Assembly: GCA_964651535.1 (NCBI GenBank)
Contig: CAZYYE010000002.1
Span: 310,001-374,000, forward strand
Source of the DNA: Terrimesophilobacter sp964651535
Lineage (GTDB): Bacteria; Actinomycetota; Actinomycetes; Actinomycetales; Microbacteriaceae
Direction: 5' to 3'
DNA: 64,000 nt
The position numbers and the translations under genes were made by a program. The notes beneath the pieces were generated by a model. It was given only the letters and a program-made list of their open reading frames with translations, did no database searches and was not told where the DNA came from. Positions 8,086-15,110 of this stretch are shown here, in pieces (within the stretch, counting starts at the first letter, position 1; each line of letters opens with the position of its first letter).

Positions 8086-8361
8086 TCACGCATCGGCGAT
8101 CATCTCCGAACCGTGCGGAGCCGTACTCACCTCAGGGAAAAACAGATAATCAAGGAACCCGCTACGCAATTGCGCATCATTAAGCCGCACCGCAACCTTC
8201 GCCACCGCACTGTAATCACCAACCGTGGACTCATACTGGGGTGGCACATCGGGCAGTTCCGCATACCGCCCTGGATTCGCCTTCATCTTCCCGCCCACTT
8301 TCGACCGGGCTTCTTTGCGGTAGCGAAGATCAAACGTCAACGGTGGTGCGATAGTGCCCAT
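8086..8361 (-). CDS. Phage protein, unknown
   Basis: 91 residues, beginning MGTIAPPLTFDLRYRKEARSKV. No recognised domain, no membrane helix. Start ATG at 8361 overlaps the preceding stop by one base (TAATG) and has GGAAGGG upstream. It lies in the small-gene block between the tRNA gene and the glycosyltransferase cassette. Confidence 0.7.
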   Translation of the reverse strand: MGTIAPPLTFDLRYRKEARSKVGGKMKANPGRYAELPDVPPQYESTVGDYSAVAKVAVRLNDAQLRSGFLDYLFFPEVSTAPHGSEMIADA

Positions 8362-8516
8362 TACGACCCTTCCAACGCGTCAATGAGGAACCAGTAAAGT
8401 TGCGCCCGGTCAGGGTCCTGCTCGATATAGAGATCCAACCAAGCCAGGGTGTCATCACGGCGGGTAGTCAACTCATGAATGGTGTCGAGTGCACCATCAA
8501 GTTTCGGGTCAGGCAT
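8361..8516 (-). CDS. Small phage protein, unknown
   Basis: 51 residues, largely helical and acidic (DTIHELTTRRDDTLAWLDLYI). ATG at 8516 with a strong AGGGGG site. A longer upstream reading of the same frame runs through the tRNA gene and is not credible. It is the first gene after the tRNA and non-coding stretch. Confidence 0.7.
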   Translation of the reverse strand: MPDPKLDGALDTIHELTTRRDDTLAWLDLYIEQDPDRAQLYWFLIDALEGS

Positions 8517-8880
8517 TGCGCGGCCCCCTAATGCGTTTACGCATAGATGACAGAAATAGTCGCGGACACGACCCGATACACCTGTATCACCATTAGAGAC
8601 AAAAACCACTAGACGGAATACGGGTTCCGAGGCACCCAAGTCACGGATATCGAGCCGCAACACAAAAGTTACGCCCAGAAGCGGGGCGCGGCCACAGCGC
8701 ATTGACCGTGAAGGGATTCTCCGTCCCACGCCCCGCCCTGGTGTCGCGGTCCCTAACCCGAATAGGTACCGTGACGAGATAATCTGGGCGCCCCTGCAGG
8801 GTGTTGTTCCCAGCGTGCGGCCTACACCGAGGATCGCCGCCTTGTCGTGATTGAGGGATTGCAGTCCCCACCTCGGTCTG
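8517..8880. other. Non-coding stretch with two fold-back structures
   Basis: No supported gene in 364 bases. It holds two long-range inverted repeats, 8826-8832/8871-8877 (ACCGAGG/CCTCGGT) and 8681-8688/8729-8736 (GCGGGGCG/CGCCCCGC). Each encloses, on the minus strand, a small hairpin of the form TGGG...AATCCC. A 10-base palindrome GCGTTTACGC lies near 8533. The first structure directly follows the 3' end of the tRNA gene. It may be processing or termination signal, or a degenerate RNA gene. Confidence 0.45.
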
Positions 8881-8954
8881 TGGCCCTCCCGAGATTCGAA
8901 CTCGGAACAAGCAGGTTTTGAATCTGCCGCCTCTGCCAATTGGGCCAGAGAGCC
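8881..8954 (-). tRNA. Phage tRNA with anticodon CAA (Leu by code)
   Basis: A complete cloverleaf on the minus strand: acceptor GGCTCTC/GAGGGCC, D-arm GCC/GGC, anticodon loop TTCAAAA, T-arm CCGAG-TTCGAAT-CTCGG, discriminator A. CCA is not encoded. The anticodon CAA reads UUG (Leu), but the variable region is only five bases, whereas leucine tRNAs carry a long variable arm; one A-C mismatch sits at the base of the anticodon loop. So charging identity is open. Confidence 0.85.
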
Positions 8955-9166
8955 ATTGCCTAGCGGCCCCACACGGGCTCTCACCACGACCGGCGTTGTC
9001 TATCCGGCACTCAACGGGCTAGGACTTCCCACACATGTCGCTGGCCAGCCGGGCCGCGTATGCAGCCCAAACATGTGCAGTTAGTGGACTGTCTGACATC
9101 GAAGTCAGCTCCGCACGATTCCCTCATGGGGTTCTAACGTGCGTCGAAACCTATACAGCCCCAACA

Positions 9167-9186
9167 CTTGATAACCAAATATCAAG
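9167..9186 (-). terminator. Stem-loop downstream of the phosphoesterase gene
   Basis: A perfect 7-bp inverted repeat, CTTGATA/TATCAAG with a six-base loop, eight bases after the stop of the phosphoesterase gene and before the tRNA. On the minus strand it is followed by TGTTGGGG, not a clear T run. It may be a weak terminator or an RNA processing site. Confidence 0.4.
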
Positions 9187-9194
9187 GAAAACAA

Positions 9195-10349
9195 CTAGAG
9201 AACAGTCAACGACTGCAAATCAAAACCATCATCGTTGATCTGAAACACCAACAAACCCGGATCAGAATCATCCCCAGACTTATTACGAAACCAATCAGAC
9301 CCATTATCGAGCGTCGGTGCCTGCAACCACCATTTAGACCGTTTCGACTTCGCATTCCGGCCAGTAGGCTGCACCCGCAAATGATGATAATGACCAGTCA
9401 CCAAAATGTCCGCATTGGCGACCGCCTGACCACCATGCACTTGACCGGCCCACCACTTCGGCATCAAATCCACCGCCGACTGGTGCCCATGATGAACACC
9501 CAACACGGTCCCCCGCACATCAAGCGCAAGCGACTCATCCCAATCTTCCGGCTTGTGAAACTCAACAGGCAACCCGATTAGATCCGCCTGAAACTTCAAC
9601 CTCGACTGAATCCCAATACCCCAGTCATCAGACGGCTTCCCCAAAACCTGCTTACCATTCCGCCACGCACCATGATTCGACGGAACCACCATCGCATCAA
9701 CAGGGGAAAACTTTGCCATCAAAACGATGGTCTTCCACATCTCCGTCGCCGCCTGGTCAATCTGCTGCACCGGCGACAAATCATTCGTAAACATTTGGGC
9801 GGGAACATTCTCGAAACCCTCAATAGAGTCACCCGCGTCAATAAACACTGACCGAGACGACTTCGCCGCCTTCATATACCGTTCCAACGCAACCCGTTTA
9901 TCGGCCATACGCGCAATCAGAGCATCCGTACCACCACGAGAACCAACCTTGCCGAGCTGCATATCAGCCCACACAACAACAGTGGTCGAATCCCCCTTAG
10001 CCGGCGTAACCGGGCGATGCTTCGTCCGCGCAAACTCCGCATACAACGCCGGTAGGTCAATCGCGGACTGTTTCTTCCGAAACAACGCCCGATACGAATA
10101 CAAGTTCACAACATCACGGTCACCGCTATCAGTCCGCTTCGACTGCTGCCAATTCGACATCCGCACCGTGTCGCCAACAACCTCAAACTTGTCAGGGTCC
10201 AGATTGAACCTGCGAAAAATGTCCGACCAATCCGTTAACGGTGCGTCGGTACGAATATCAGTGAACTCGCCACCATCCGGCCCAACATCCACACGACCCA
10301 TATTCTCGGGCGGCAATTCAGCCTCAAACTCAGCCGCGAGGGAACCCAT
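9195..10349 (-). CDS. Calcineurin-like metallophosphoesterase
   Basis: About 384 residues. The dinuclear-metal motifs appear in order: WADMQLG (D-x-Q variant of DxH), DAGDSIEGF (GDxxE type), SNHG (GNHE type), HHGH and GHYHHLRV. So it is a metal-dependent phosphoesterase, possibly acting on DNA; substrate unknown. ATG at 10349 (MGSLAAEFEAE) is chosen, overlapping the upstream gene by 20 bases. It opens the middle operon after the early terminator. Confidence 0.85.
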   Translation of the reverse strand: MGSLAAEFEAELPPENMGRVDVGPDGGEFTDIRTDAPLTDWSDIFRRFNLDPDKFEVVGDTVRMSNWQQSKRTDSGDRDVVNLYSYRALFRKKQSAIDLPALYAEFARTKHRPVTPAKGDSTTVVVWADMQLGKVGSRGGTDALIARMADKRVALERYMKAAKSSRSVFIDAGDSIEGFENVPAQMFTNDLSPVQQIDQAATEMWKTIVLMAKFSPVDAMVVPSNHGAWRNGKQVLGKPSDDWGIGIQSRLKFQADLIGLPVEFHKPEDWDESLALDVRGTVLGVHHGHQSAVDLMPKWWAGQVHGGQAVANADILVTGHYHHLRVQPTGRNAKSKRSKWWLQAPTLDNGSDWFRNKSGDDSDPGLLVFQINDDGFDLQSLTVL

Positions 10350-10557
10350 GCGCCCTACGCCACTCAGACACCGAATCCTTCGACACACGAACACCCTTGC
10401 CCCTCACAATGCGCAGAAACGCTTGATGAGACAAACCAGGATGTGCCGCAAACTCGAGAACGTCACCTTGATCCTGCGCGTTCAACGACTCAACCCACGA
10501 ATCGAGTGTGCTACGGACAGGTTTCAGTTCTTCCTCAAACAGTGAACGCAACGACAC
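10330..10557 (-). CDS. Small helix-turn-helix-like phage protein
   Basis: 75 residues. The C-terminal part, FLRIVRGKGVRVSKDSVSEWRRAHG, resembles a short DNA-binding helix pair; the N-terminal half is acidic and helical. GTG at 10557, nine bases after a TAGGGGG site. It precedes the phosphoesterase and is the first gene after the early-operon terminator. DNA binding is inferred, not shown. Confidence 0.6.
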   Translation of the reverse strand: MSLRSLFEEELKPVRSTLDSWVESLNAQDQGDVLEFAAHPGLSHQAFLRIVRGKGVRVSKDSVSEWRRAHGFPRG

Positions 10558-10645
10558 CAGTGTTACCCCCTAGGGGTGAGATACCGTTACCCAACACCTC
10601 GCAGCGCACTACAGGTTGTTGGTCGCTGGGGGGATAACGGAAAAC

Positions 10646-10683
10646 AAAAAGGCGCTAGCTCCGATTCTCGGACACTAAACGCC
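10646..10683 (-). terminator. Intrinsic terminator of the early operon
   Basis: On the minus strand, GGCG...TCCGA-GAA-TCGGA...CGCC forms a long nested hairpin, with further pairs in between, followed by TTTTT. It lies 40 bases after the stop of the last early gene (10723) and before the start of the next operon, so it separates early from middle/late transcription. Confidence 0.8.
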
Positions 10684-10722
10684 TACAGCGTTAGCATACC
10701 ATGATTGCGTACATGCCCGCAT

Positions 10723-10950
10723 TTACGGGGCAATCTTTTTTGCGCGTGTCGCGCGTTGTCTCGATTCGCGTTTTCGCACTTCGGCTAATAGCTCATCGCG
10801 GTGGACCCTACCGCCGAGCGCTCTGAAATAGATGGGTAGACCCTCGCGGATATACCTCGCTATCGTGGCACGAGTGAACCCTAGATGTTTCGCTGCACGA
10901 TCAATGGTCCAAAAGTAGTCATCATCAAGGACGTTGTGTAGTTCACGCAC
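10723..10950 (-). CDS. Excisionase/MerR-like helix-turn-helix protein
   Basis: 75 residues. FWTIDRAAKHLGFTRATIARYIREGLPIY followed by GGRVHRDELLAEV is the pattern of a winged HTH of excisionase or MerR type; the C-terminus is very basic (RKRESRQRATRAKK). A DNA-binding regulator at the end of the early operon, possibly a late-gene activator. The GTG at 10950 overlaps the previous stop by eight bases; longer in-frame starts are possible. Confidence 0.75.
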   Translation of the reverse strand: MRELHNVLDDDYFWTIDRAAKHLGFTRATIARYIREGLPIYFRALGGRVHRDELLAEVRKRESRQRATRAKKIAP

Positions 10951-11710
10951 TCTTGAACAACTCCGCATAATGCCCATACTTCTCAGGCTCGGCCACCCAT
11001 TTGCAGCGGCCGCAGATGATCGCAATTTCAGGGTCGAAACTGTCGGGCCATTTGACGAACACTTCCTTGCGCCCGCAGACGGGGCATTCTTGTTTCTTCG
11101 CGGGTCGCGGTTCGGTCCCGTACTGGCCTGTGAGTGCGTATACGCCGGGAGATTCTGACCAGCCGAACGTGATGTCGTCGTGGAATGCTACAGCGACAGT
11201 GGAGGCGGCGATCTGGTCGAGGCGTACAAGGAACCAGGATGCGAGCTGTGAGGCGATGTCATGGGCTGACTTTGCTGACACAGGCCGTAAACCGCGGCCC
11301 TCCCCGAATCGTGCCCATTTGCGGATTGATGGTTCTGGCAGGTTGAACAGTTCGGTCATGTCGTCAACCCAGAGGAGCAGTTTTGCGAACAGGGCGTCGG
11401 ATGCATCGAGCGGGTCGATTCGTAGTGGGGCTGGGGCATCATCCTTGCCTGTGTGGATCCGTTCGGCTTCGTAGTTTGAGACGCCGGCGGGAACCAATTT
11501 GAGGCGCATGTTCGCTACCATGTCGGGGATCATTTTGAGTGCGTACCGCATCCGGTAGAAGCATGAGTCGCACAGGTCCCCGTGGTTCGCGGGTTTCGGT
11601 CGTGGCGCTTCGCCTTCGATCATGCTGTCCCACACGCATCCTCGAATGCAGGGAGGTTTCTCTGTGCCGTTCACGCTGTCGCCCTTTCCGTTCTCTCTGT
11701 CAGTACCCAT
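10943..11710 (-). CDS. Zinc-ribbon phage protein, unknown
   Basis: 255 residues. Two pairs of cysteine motifs: CIRGC and CDSCFYR in the first third, and CPVCGRKE ... CGRC near the C-terminus, the latter a typical zinc ribbon. The middle is helical. I associate this layout with unknown proteins of actinophage early regions; a nucleic-acid-binding role is likely. ATG at 11710 has a strong GGAGGGG site and overlaps the previous stop (TGATG). Confidence 0.75.
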   Translation of the reverse strand: MGTDRENGKGDSVNGTEKPPCIRGCVWDSMIEGEAPRPKPANHGDLCDSCFYRMRYALKMIPDMVANMRLKLVPAGVSNYEAERIHTGKDDAPAPLRIDPLDASDALFAKLLLWVDDMTELFNLPEPSIRKWARFGEGRGLRPVSAKSAHDIASQLASWFLVRLDQIAASTVAVAFHDDITFGWSESPGVYALTGQYGTEPRPAKKQECPVCGRKEVFVKWPDSFDPEIAIICGRCKWVAEPEKYGHYAELFKSA

Positions 11711-11883
11711 CACAACAACCCCTCCGTCACCGAATAAAGCCGATGCCGTGACATATACCGGCAAAGATCACAGACCGACAGTGTGAGAACCTCATCCCGA
11801 ATCTCCACGGTTTTCCCCAACCGGATCGCATTGGCTGCACAAGCGTCACAAAGACGCACCAAGACATCGCTGTCGGTATTCAC
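11710..11883 (-). CDS. Small zinc-finger-like phage protein
   Basis: 57 residues with two Cys pairs, LCDACAANA and VCDLCRYM, spaced as in a small treble-clef or ribbon. GTG at 11883 overlaps the preceding stop as GTGA. Supported by the tight gene packing on both sides. Function unknown, nucleic-acid or protein binding likely. Confidence 0.7.
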   Translation of the reverse strand: MNTDSDVLVRLCDACAANAIRLGKTVEIRDEVLTLSVCDLCRYMSRHRLYSVTEGLL

Positions 11884-12125
11884 GAGACCACCTCACAGTC
11901 CTCGCGGTCACACGATTCCGCATGAGCATTCCAACCCTCCGGGTCGGTGTACCAACGAGTCGAGTCGTGCGCAGTCCACAAATGGCGTGGGTTGACATCC
12001 GACTTCGCATAATTGTCACAACACTGGAAGTAATCGACCGGGACGGAACGCCCTAGCGGAGTCATCGTGTTTCCGTGATCCGGGCACGGCACGCCAGTCC
12101 AACATTTCTCTGTGCAGGTACTCAC
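11880..12125 (-). CDS. Cysteine-rich phage protein, unknown
   Basis: 81 residues with cysteines in CTEKC, GVPCPDHG, FQCCDNY and SCDREDC, which could bind one or two zinc ions. GTG at 12125, seven bases after GGGGG, and overlapping the preceding small gene as GTGA, which fixes this start against longer in-frame ones. Family not recognised. Confidence 0.7.
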   Translation of the reverse strand: MSTCTEKCWTGVPCPDHGNTMTPLGRSVPVDYFQCCDNYAKSDVNPRHLWTAHDSTRWYTDPEGWNAHAESCDREDCEVVS

Positions 12126-12295
12126 GAGATACCCCCAGACGAAACCGGCAACCAAACACGCAACCTCCACCGACCTAGCCCGACATCGACCAGTCGCCCT
12201 GTGAGGTCGTCCCATAGGTAGCAGCGACTCACCAACAAGCCAATAAGGAAACGGTCTGATCGCTCAAACTCGAAACGCTTTCGCTCTTTCATCAT
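12122..12295 (-). CDS. Small basic phage protein, unknown
   Basis: 57 residues, starting MMKERKRFEFERSDR and ending SSGGIS; Arg/Trp-rich. ATG at 12295 follows GAGAGGGGCGA and lies in an ATGATGA run overlapping the stop of the 33-residue gene; the stop overlaps the next GTG as GTGA. Both junctions support it as a real gene despite its size. Confidence 0.65.
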   Translation of the reverse strand: MMKERKRFEFERSDRFLIGLLVSRCYLWDDLTGRLVDVGLGRWRLRVWLPVSSGGIS

Positions 12296-12393
12296 TCGCC
12301 CCTCTCAGGTGACGGAACCGGGTCAGCACGCCATGGCGCGGTCCCTACGGGCCACAAGAACATGCCCGATTCTTCACCGCTGTAGTCGCTCAT
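12292..12393 (-). CDS. 33-residue phage peptide
   Basis: A tiny ORF (MSDYSGEESGMFLWPVG at its start) with a GGGAAAGAA site. Its ATG overlaps the previous stop as ATGA and its stop overlaps the next ATG as ATGA. The double overlap makes translation likely. No family recognised. Confidence 0.55.
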   Translation of the reverse strand: MSDYSGEESGMFLWPVGTAPWRADPVPSPERGE

Positions 12394-12674
12394 TTCTTTC
12401 CCTCGCTCTCAGGAGACACAGGAACCCCAAGAGCAGCGAATGCGCGATCCGCCGATGCCGTAATCTCGTCGTGAAGCTCCTGATCCTCAGGGGTGTCCAT
12501 GACTAGGTGTCGATACATCTCCACGAGTTGCCGAGCGATCCTGAGCGGTTCGGCATCCTTTTCAATCTGGTCTGCACGCACCGCAGCCGCCACAGCGCGA
12601 AGACCAGCCTCGTGTGAGGCCGTGTCGTGGGCCACGCCGGAAGCTTCCGCGTAGATGCGGCTCAGGTCGCTCAC
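12390..12674 (-). CDS. Phage protein, unknown
   Basis: 94 residues, mostly helical: MSDLSRIYAEASGVAHD, then ADQIEKDAEPLRIARQLVEMY, and an acidic-to-basic tail ESEGKK. No recognised domain. Start and stop both overlap neighbours by a few bases in the early operon. Confidence 0.7.
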   Translation of the reverse strand: MSDLSRIYAEASGVAHDTASHEAGLRAVAAAVRADQIEKDAEPLRIARQLVEMYRHLVMDTPEDQELHDEITASADRAFAALGVPVSPESEGKK

Positions 12675-13144
12675 TGGTCACCACCACCCAGAGCAGCAGA
12701 CAGAACGACACGAGCCTCCCGAATCCAGTACTCACCGTTCGGCCCGCTGAGATCATCGACCCCGCCGTGGGTGACGAACTCTCCTAACGCCCTCGCCGCC
12801 CGCTCCACCATCTCGTCGGTGACTTCGGCGGGGGGAGAAACAGACAGAAGATTGCCGTCCGCATCACACACCCGATTCAGAAACTCTTGCACCGCCGCGA
12901 ACATGTCGTCGTCATTGACCGGGCGCACATCCGATGCCCGTTCGTAAACGTCACGGAGATTGGTCAGCGCCTCTCGGGTTACTGGGGAAACACGACGGCC
13001 ACGAGCCAACCAACCCCGCACAAATGCGCTATGGCTCCGCATCGCATCAACCTTGTCGGTTGGGTCAATCCCCGGACTGATCTGCCAGATTCGCGCGGCC
13101 TCGGCCCTCGCTTCCCGTTCTTCGTCGGGGATAAGGTCAGACAT
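12671..13144 (-). CDS. Phage protein, unknown
   Basis: 157 residues, helical and acidic. FVRGWLARGR and DDDMFAAVQEFLNRV are the more ordered parts; EVTDEMVERAARALGE is a motif seen in many small actinophage and host proteins of unknown role. ATG at 13144 overlaps the previous stop. Ends GGGDQ. Confidence 0.7.
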   Translation of the reverse strand: MSDLIPDEEREARAEAARIWQISPGIDPTDKVDAMRSHSAFVRGWLARGRRVSPVTREALTNLRDVYERASDVRPVNDDDMFAAVQEFLNRVCDADGNLLSVSPPAEVTDEMVERAARALGEFVTHGGVDDLSGPNGEYWIREARVVLSAALGGGDQ

Positions 13145-13407
13145 CAGCCACGCTCCGGGGGATAGGTGATGTCGTAAATAGCCACGACATCGAGCAACCA
13201 GTCTTCATCGTCAAGAATCCGGCTCAGGTGTTTTCCGCACGCGAACCATCGTGTTGTGGCGCGAGACAGATCAACGTCGAAATCCTCGAACCGCGCAACA
13301 GCCCACCGCGCGAACGAATCACACCGCTCACACTTTGGGTAAATCGGGTTCGGATCATCGACTGATAACCACGCCCACTTAGGCTTTCGCTCAGCCATTT
13401 TGTTCAC
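13144..13407 (-). CDS. Phage protein with Cys/His cluster, unknown
   Basis: 87 residues. YPKCERCDSFARWAV followed by WFACGKHLSRIL suggests a small zinc-binding fold of CxxC...CxxH type. Starts MNKMAERK; overlaps the previous gene by 17 bases, so the second Met (13398) may be the real start. Confidence 0.68.
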   Translation of the reverse strand: MNKMAERKPKWAWLSVDDPNPIYPKCERCDSFARWAVARFEDFDVDLSRATTRWFACGKHLSRILDDEDWLLDVVAIYDITYPPERG

Positions 13408-13705
13408 TCTCCGTTCCTGTGAAAGACTGCGAGAGAATCGCGTCCTCCATCTTTAGAAGCAACTTGTGGCTACTCCCGTTCCGGTTGTACCCGCCCCTGT
13501 GAAAGCGGATTGTGTCAATCGCCTTCTGTCGTTCGTCTTCCCGTATCACCGCTTCAATAGCGCGAGCCTCAGAAATGTACGCTTCCCAATTTGAGTGCTC
13601 CAGTGCGTGATCGTCCGAATCGCAACGATCAACCCAGTCACTTGCCGCGTTCGCAATGATCTTCGCCACATGGATTTCGCTTGGCGTGTATCCGCTATCA
13701 GACAT
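13391..13705 (-). CDS. Phage protein, unknown
   Basis: 104 residues, helical: IHVAKIIANAASDWVDRCDS, EARAIEAVIREDERQ. ATG at 13705 (MSDSGYTPSE) has a strong GAGGAGA site seven bases upstream, better than the in-frame ATG at 13771. First gene after a non-coding gap, so it may have its own promoter. Confidence 0.72.
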   Translation of the reverse strand: MSDSGYTPSEIHVAKIIANAASDWVDRCDSDDHALEHSNWEAYISEARAIEAVIREDERQKAIDTIRFHRGGYNRNGSSHKLLLKMEDAILSQSFTGTESEQNG

Positions 13706-13938
13706 AACCAATCTCCTCTGAATGTGTGTTCCCAGAATCTGCGATCTGAGACGTTTGTTTTTCGTCAACATGTACTAACACCCGACCGGTAGTGTTATCC
13801 CCCGTACGGGCACCCTGTGGCCTATGACAGGCACATGCGCCCCCGCGACCACACGGCAACTGACCGTACGCACGACCCCCCCCCGCTGACATGCAGCACA
13901 ACACCGGGCCACCGCAACACCATTACCGTCAAACATGG
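13706..13938. other. Gap between HNH gene and downstream genes
   Basis: About 230 bases with no well-supported gene. It contains a run of nine C (13876-13884), a perfect 10-base palindrome CCCGTACGGG (13801-13810), and a 26-codon GTG-started ORF on minus (13698-13781) without a ribosome site. A promoter for the following genes is plausible but no clear boxes stand out. Confidence 0.4.
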
Positions 13939-14529
13939 CTACGCCGCCTTTCGCTTCTCAGATGCCAAAAGAAGTCGGGCCGGCATTGGTTCGTGCGGGT
14001 GCCGTGTGCGCCAATTGCACCGCGCGCCGTATAGCCGGTAACACTCAGTGCAACCAATTCCCTCTCTAGGGTTTCCTGCCTTGTTGCGCTTTCCTAGAAC
14101 CGGCCTAAGCCTGTCTGCGCTGTGCCCATTCGCACAAAAACCCATCGGCCAATCCATGCCGTCGATCCGTCGCGCGTTCTCAAAGTTGGGCAATAAACGA
14201 AGATGCTCGGGGTTTACACAACGCCGCTCTTTGCACAAATGGTCGATCGTCATCCCGAGCGGAACTTGACCGTTGACCGCAACCCACGCCGCGCGATGCA
14301 CAAGAACAGTCTCGTTCTGACCGTTCCGGTCAGGGCGTCTCTGGGAATGCGGAACGTACCACCCGATCTGTGCATATCCTGTACTCATCACCGAATAGCG
14401 ACTTATCCAACACCCGTCAGAACGCTTGTCGATGTTGGTGATAGCCCGTTGAGCTACACGCTCAGGAACGGGAACTGAGTTCCACCGTTCGGGCTTGCGA
14501 AAACTTTGGGTGTCTTGGGTAGAATCCAT
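13939..14529 (-). CDS. HNH endonuclease (homing type) with private leader
   Basis: 196 residues. The HNH core is VLVHRAAWVAVNGQVP, then TIDHLCKERRCVNPEHLRLLP, as in free-standing phage HNH homing nucleases; a second Cys pair (FCANGHS, CTECYR) near the C-terminus resembles a zinc-binding tail. ATG at 14529 has GGAGGG six bases upstream. Unlike its neighbours it does not overlap the upstream gene but has an 85-nt leader (14530-14614) shared with the other HNH gene at 15110-15799, which suggests it moved in as a unit. Confidence 0.88.
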   Translation of the reverse strand: MDSTQDTQSFRKPERWNSVPVPERVAQRAITNIDKRSDGCWISRYSVMSTGYAQIGWYVPHSQRRPDRNGQNETVLVHRAAWVAVNGQVPLGMTIDHLCKERRCVNPEHLRLLPNFENARRIDGMDWPMGFCANGHSADRLRPVLGKRNKAGNPREGIGCTECYRLYGARCNWRTRHPHEPMPARLLLASEKRKAA

Positions 14530-14614
14530 GACAGCCCTCCAATCAAGTGAGATTTGATTACGGGTTAGGCTCCGGCGAGCGTTTACGCGCTCGACCGGGG
14601 CTGTTCTAATTCTA
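14530..14614 (-). ncRNA. Structured leader of HNH gene 1
   Basis: From the gene outward: AGCCCTCCAATC (complement of the SD block, 14533-14544), a hairpin 14569-14601 with inner stem CGAGCG/CGCTCG, loop TTTACG and outer stem GCTCCGG/CCGGGGC with one mismatch, then TAATTCTA (14607-14614). On minus the last reads TAGAAT, five of six matches to a -10 box. The whole unit is 85 nt, the same length and order as at 15800-15884. Confidence 0.65.
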
Positions 14615-14648
14615 CCGAACGAAAGTTCTAATGTCGCGTTAGACATGG

Positions 14649-15110
14649 CTAAAACGGAACCGAAGATTCGTCCGTGAAGTTGCCGACTTCATTCCATGAG
14701 TCCGGGATCTCCGCCGCCACCGGAACAGACTGGTTACCAGAACCACGCTCAACCCGCGACACCTGAGCAGTCGCGTAACGAAGTGACGGCCCGATCTCAT
14801 CCACCTCAATCTCAAACGATGTGCGCTTCTCGCCCTCTTTCGTCTCGTAGTTGCGCTGCTTGAGCCGCCCGGTCGCGATGACCCTCGAGCCCTTGCTCAG
14901 CGAACCGGCGACATGCTCGGCGAACTCGCGCCACACCGACGCACGAAGGAACAACGCATCACCGTCCTTCCACTCATTCGAGTTCTTGTCAAACACCTTC
15001 GGAGTAGACGCAATAGTGAAGTTCGCTACCGCCAACCCGTTCTGCGTAAAGGAAAGTTGAGGTGCGTCCGTAAGGTTCCCAATGATGGTCACCATCGTTT
15101 CACCGGCCAT
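14649..15110 (-). CDS. ssb: Single-stranded DNA-binding protein
   Basis: 153 residues with an N-terminal OB fold: VTIIGNLTDAPQLSFTQNGLAVANFTIAS, then the WREFAEHVAGSLSKGSRVIATGRL block typical of bacterial and phage SSB. The C-terminal tail ends DESSVPF, an acidic tip like the DDDIPF tip that recruits partner proteins. The ATG at 15110 overlaps the HNH stop (TAATG). It serves the phage recombination and replication genes of the same operon. Confidence 0.93.
   Translation of the reverse strand: MAGETMVTIIGNLTDAPQLSFTQNGLAVANFTIASTPKVFDKNSNEWKDGDALFLRASVWREFAEHVAGSLSKGSRVIATGRLKQRNYETKEGEKRTSFEIEVDEIGPSLRYATAQVSRVERGSGNQSVPVAAEIPDSWNEVGNFTDESSVPF

Noticed and set aside
8361..8987. 208-residue ORF on minus
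   Set aside because: Its N-terminal part translates the tRNA gene at 8881-8954 and the gene-free stretch; only the last 51 residues (from 8516) have a ribosome site.
10559..13803. Shared motif AGTGTTAYCCCCC at 10559 and 13791 as a phage operator
   Set aside because: Only two good copies, and at 10559 it coincides with a ribosome site, so chance or SD similarity explains it.
13698..13904. 68-residue minus ORF before 13705
   Set aside because: Runs through the nine-C tract and lacks a ribosome site; only a 26-codon tail could be real and is weakly supported.
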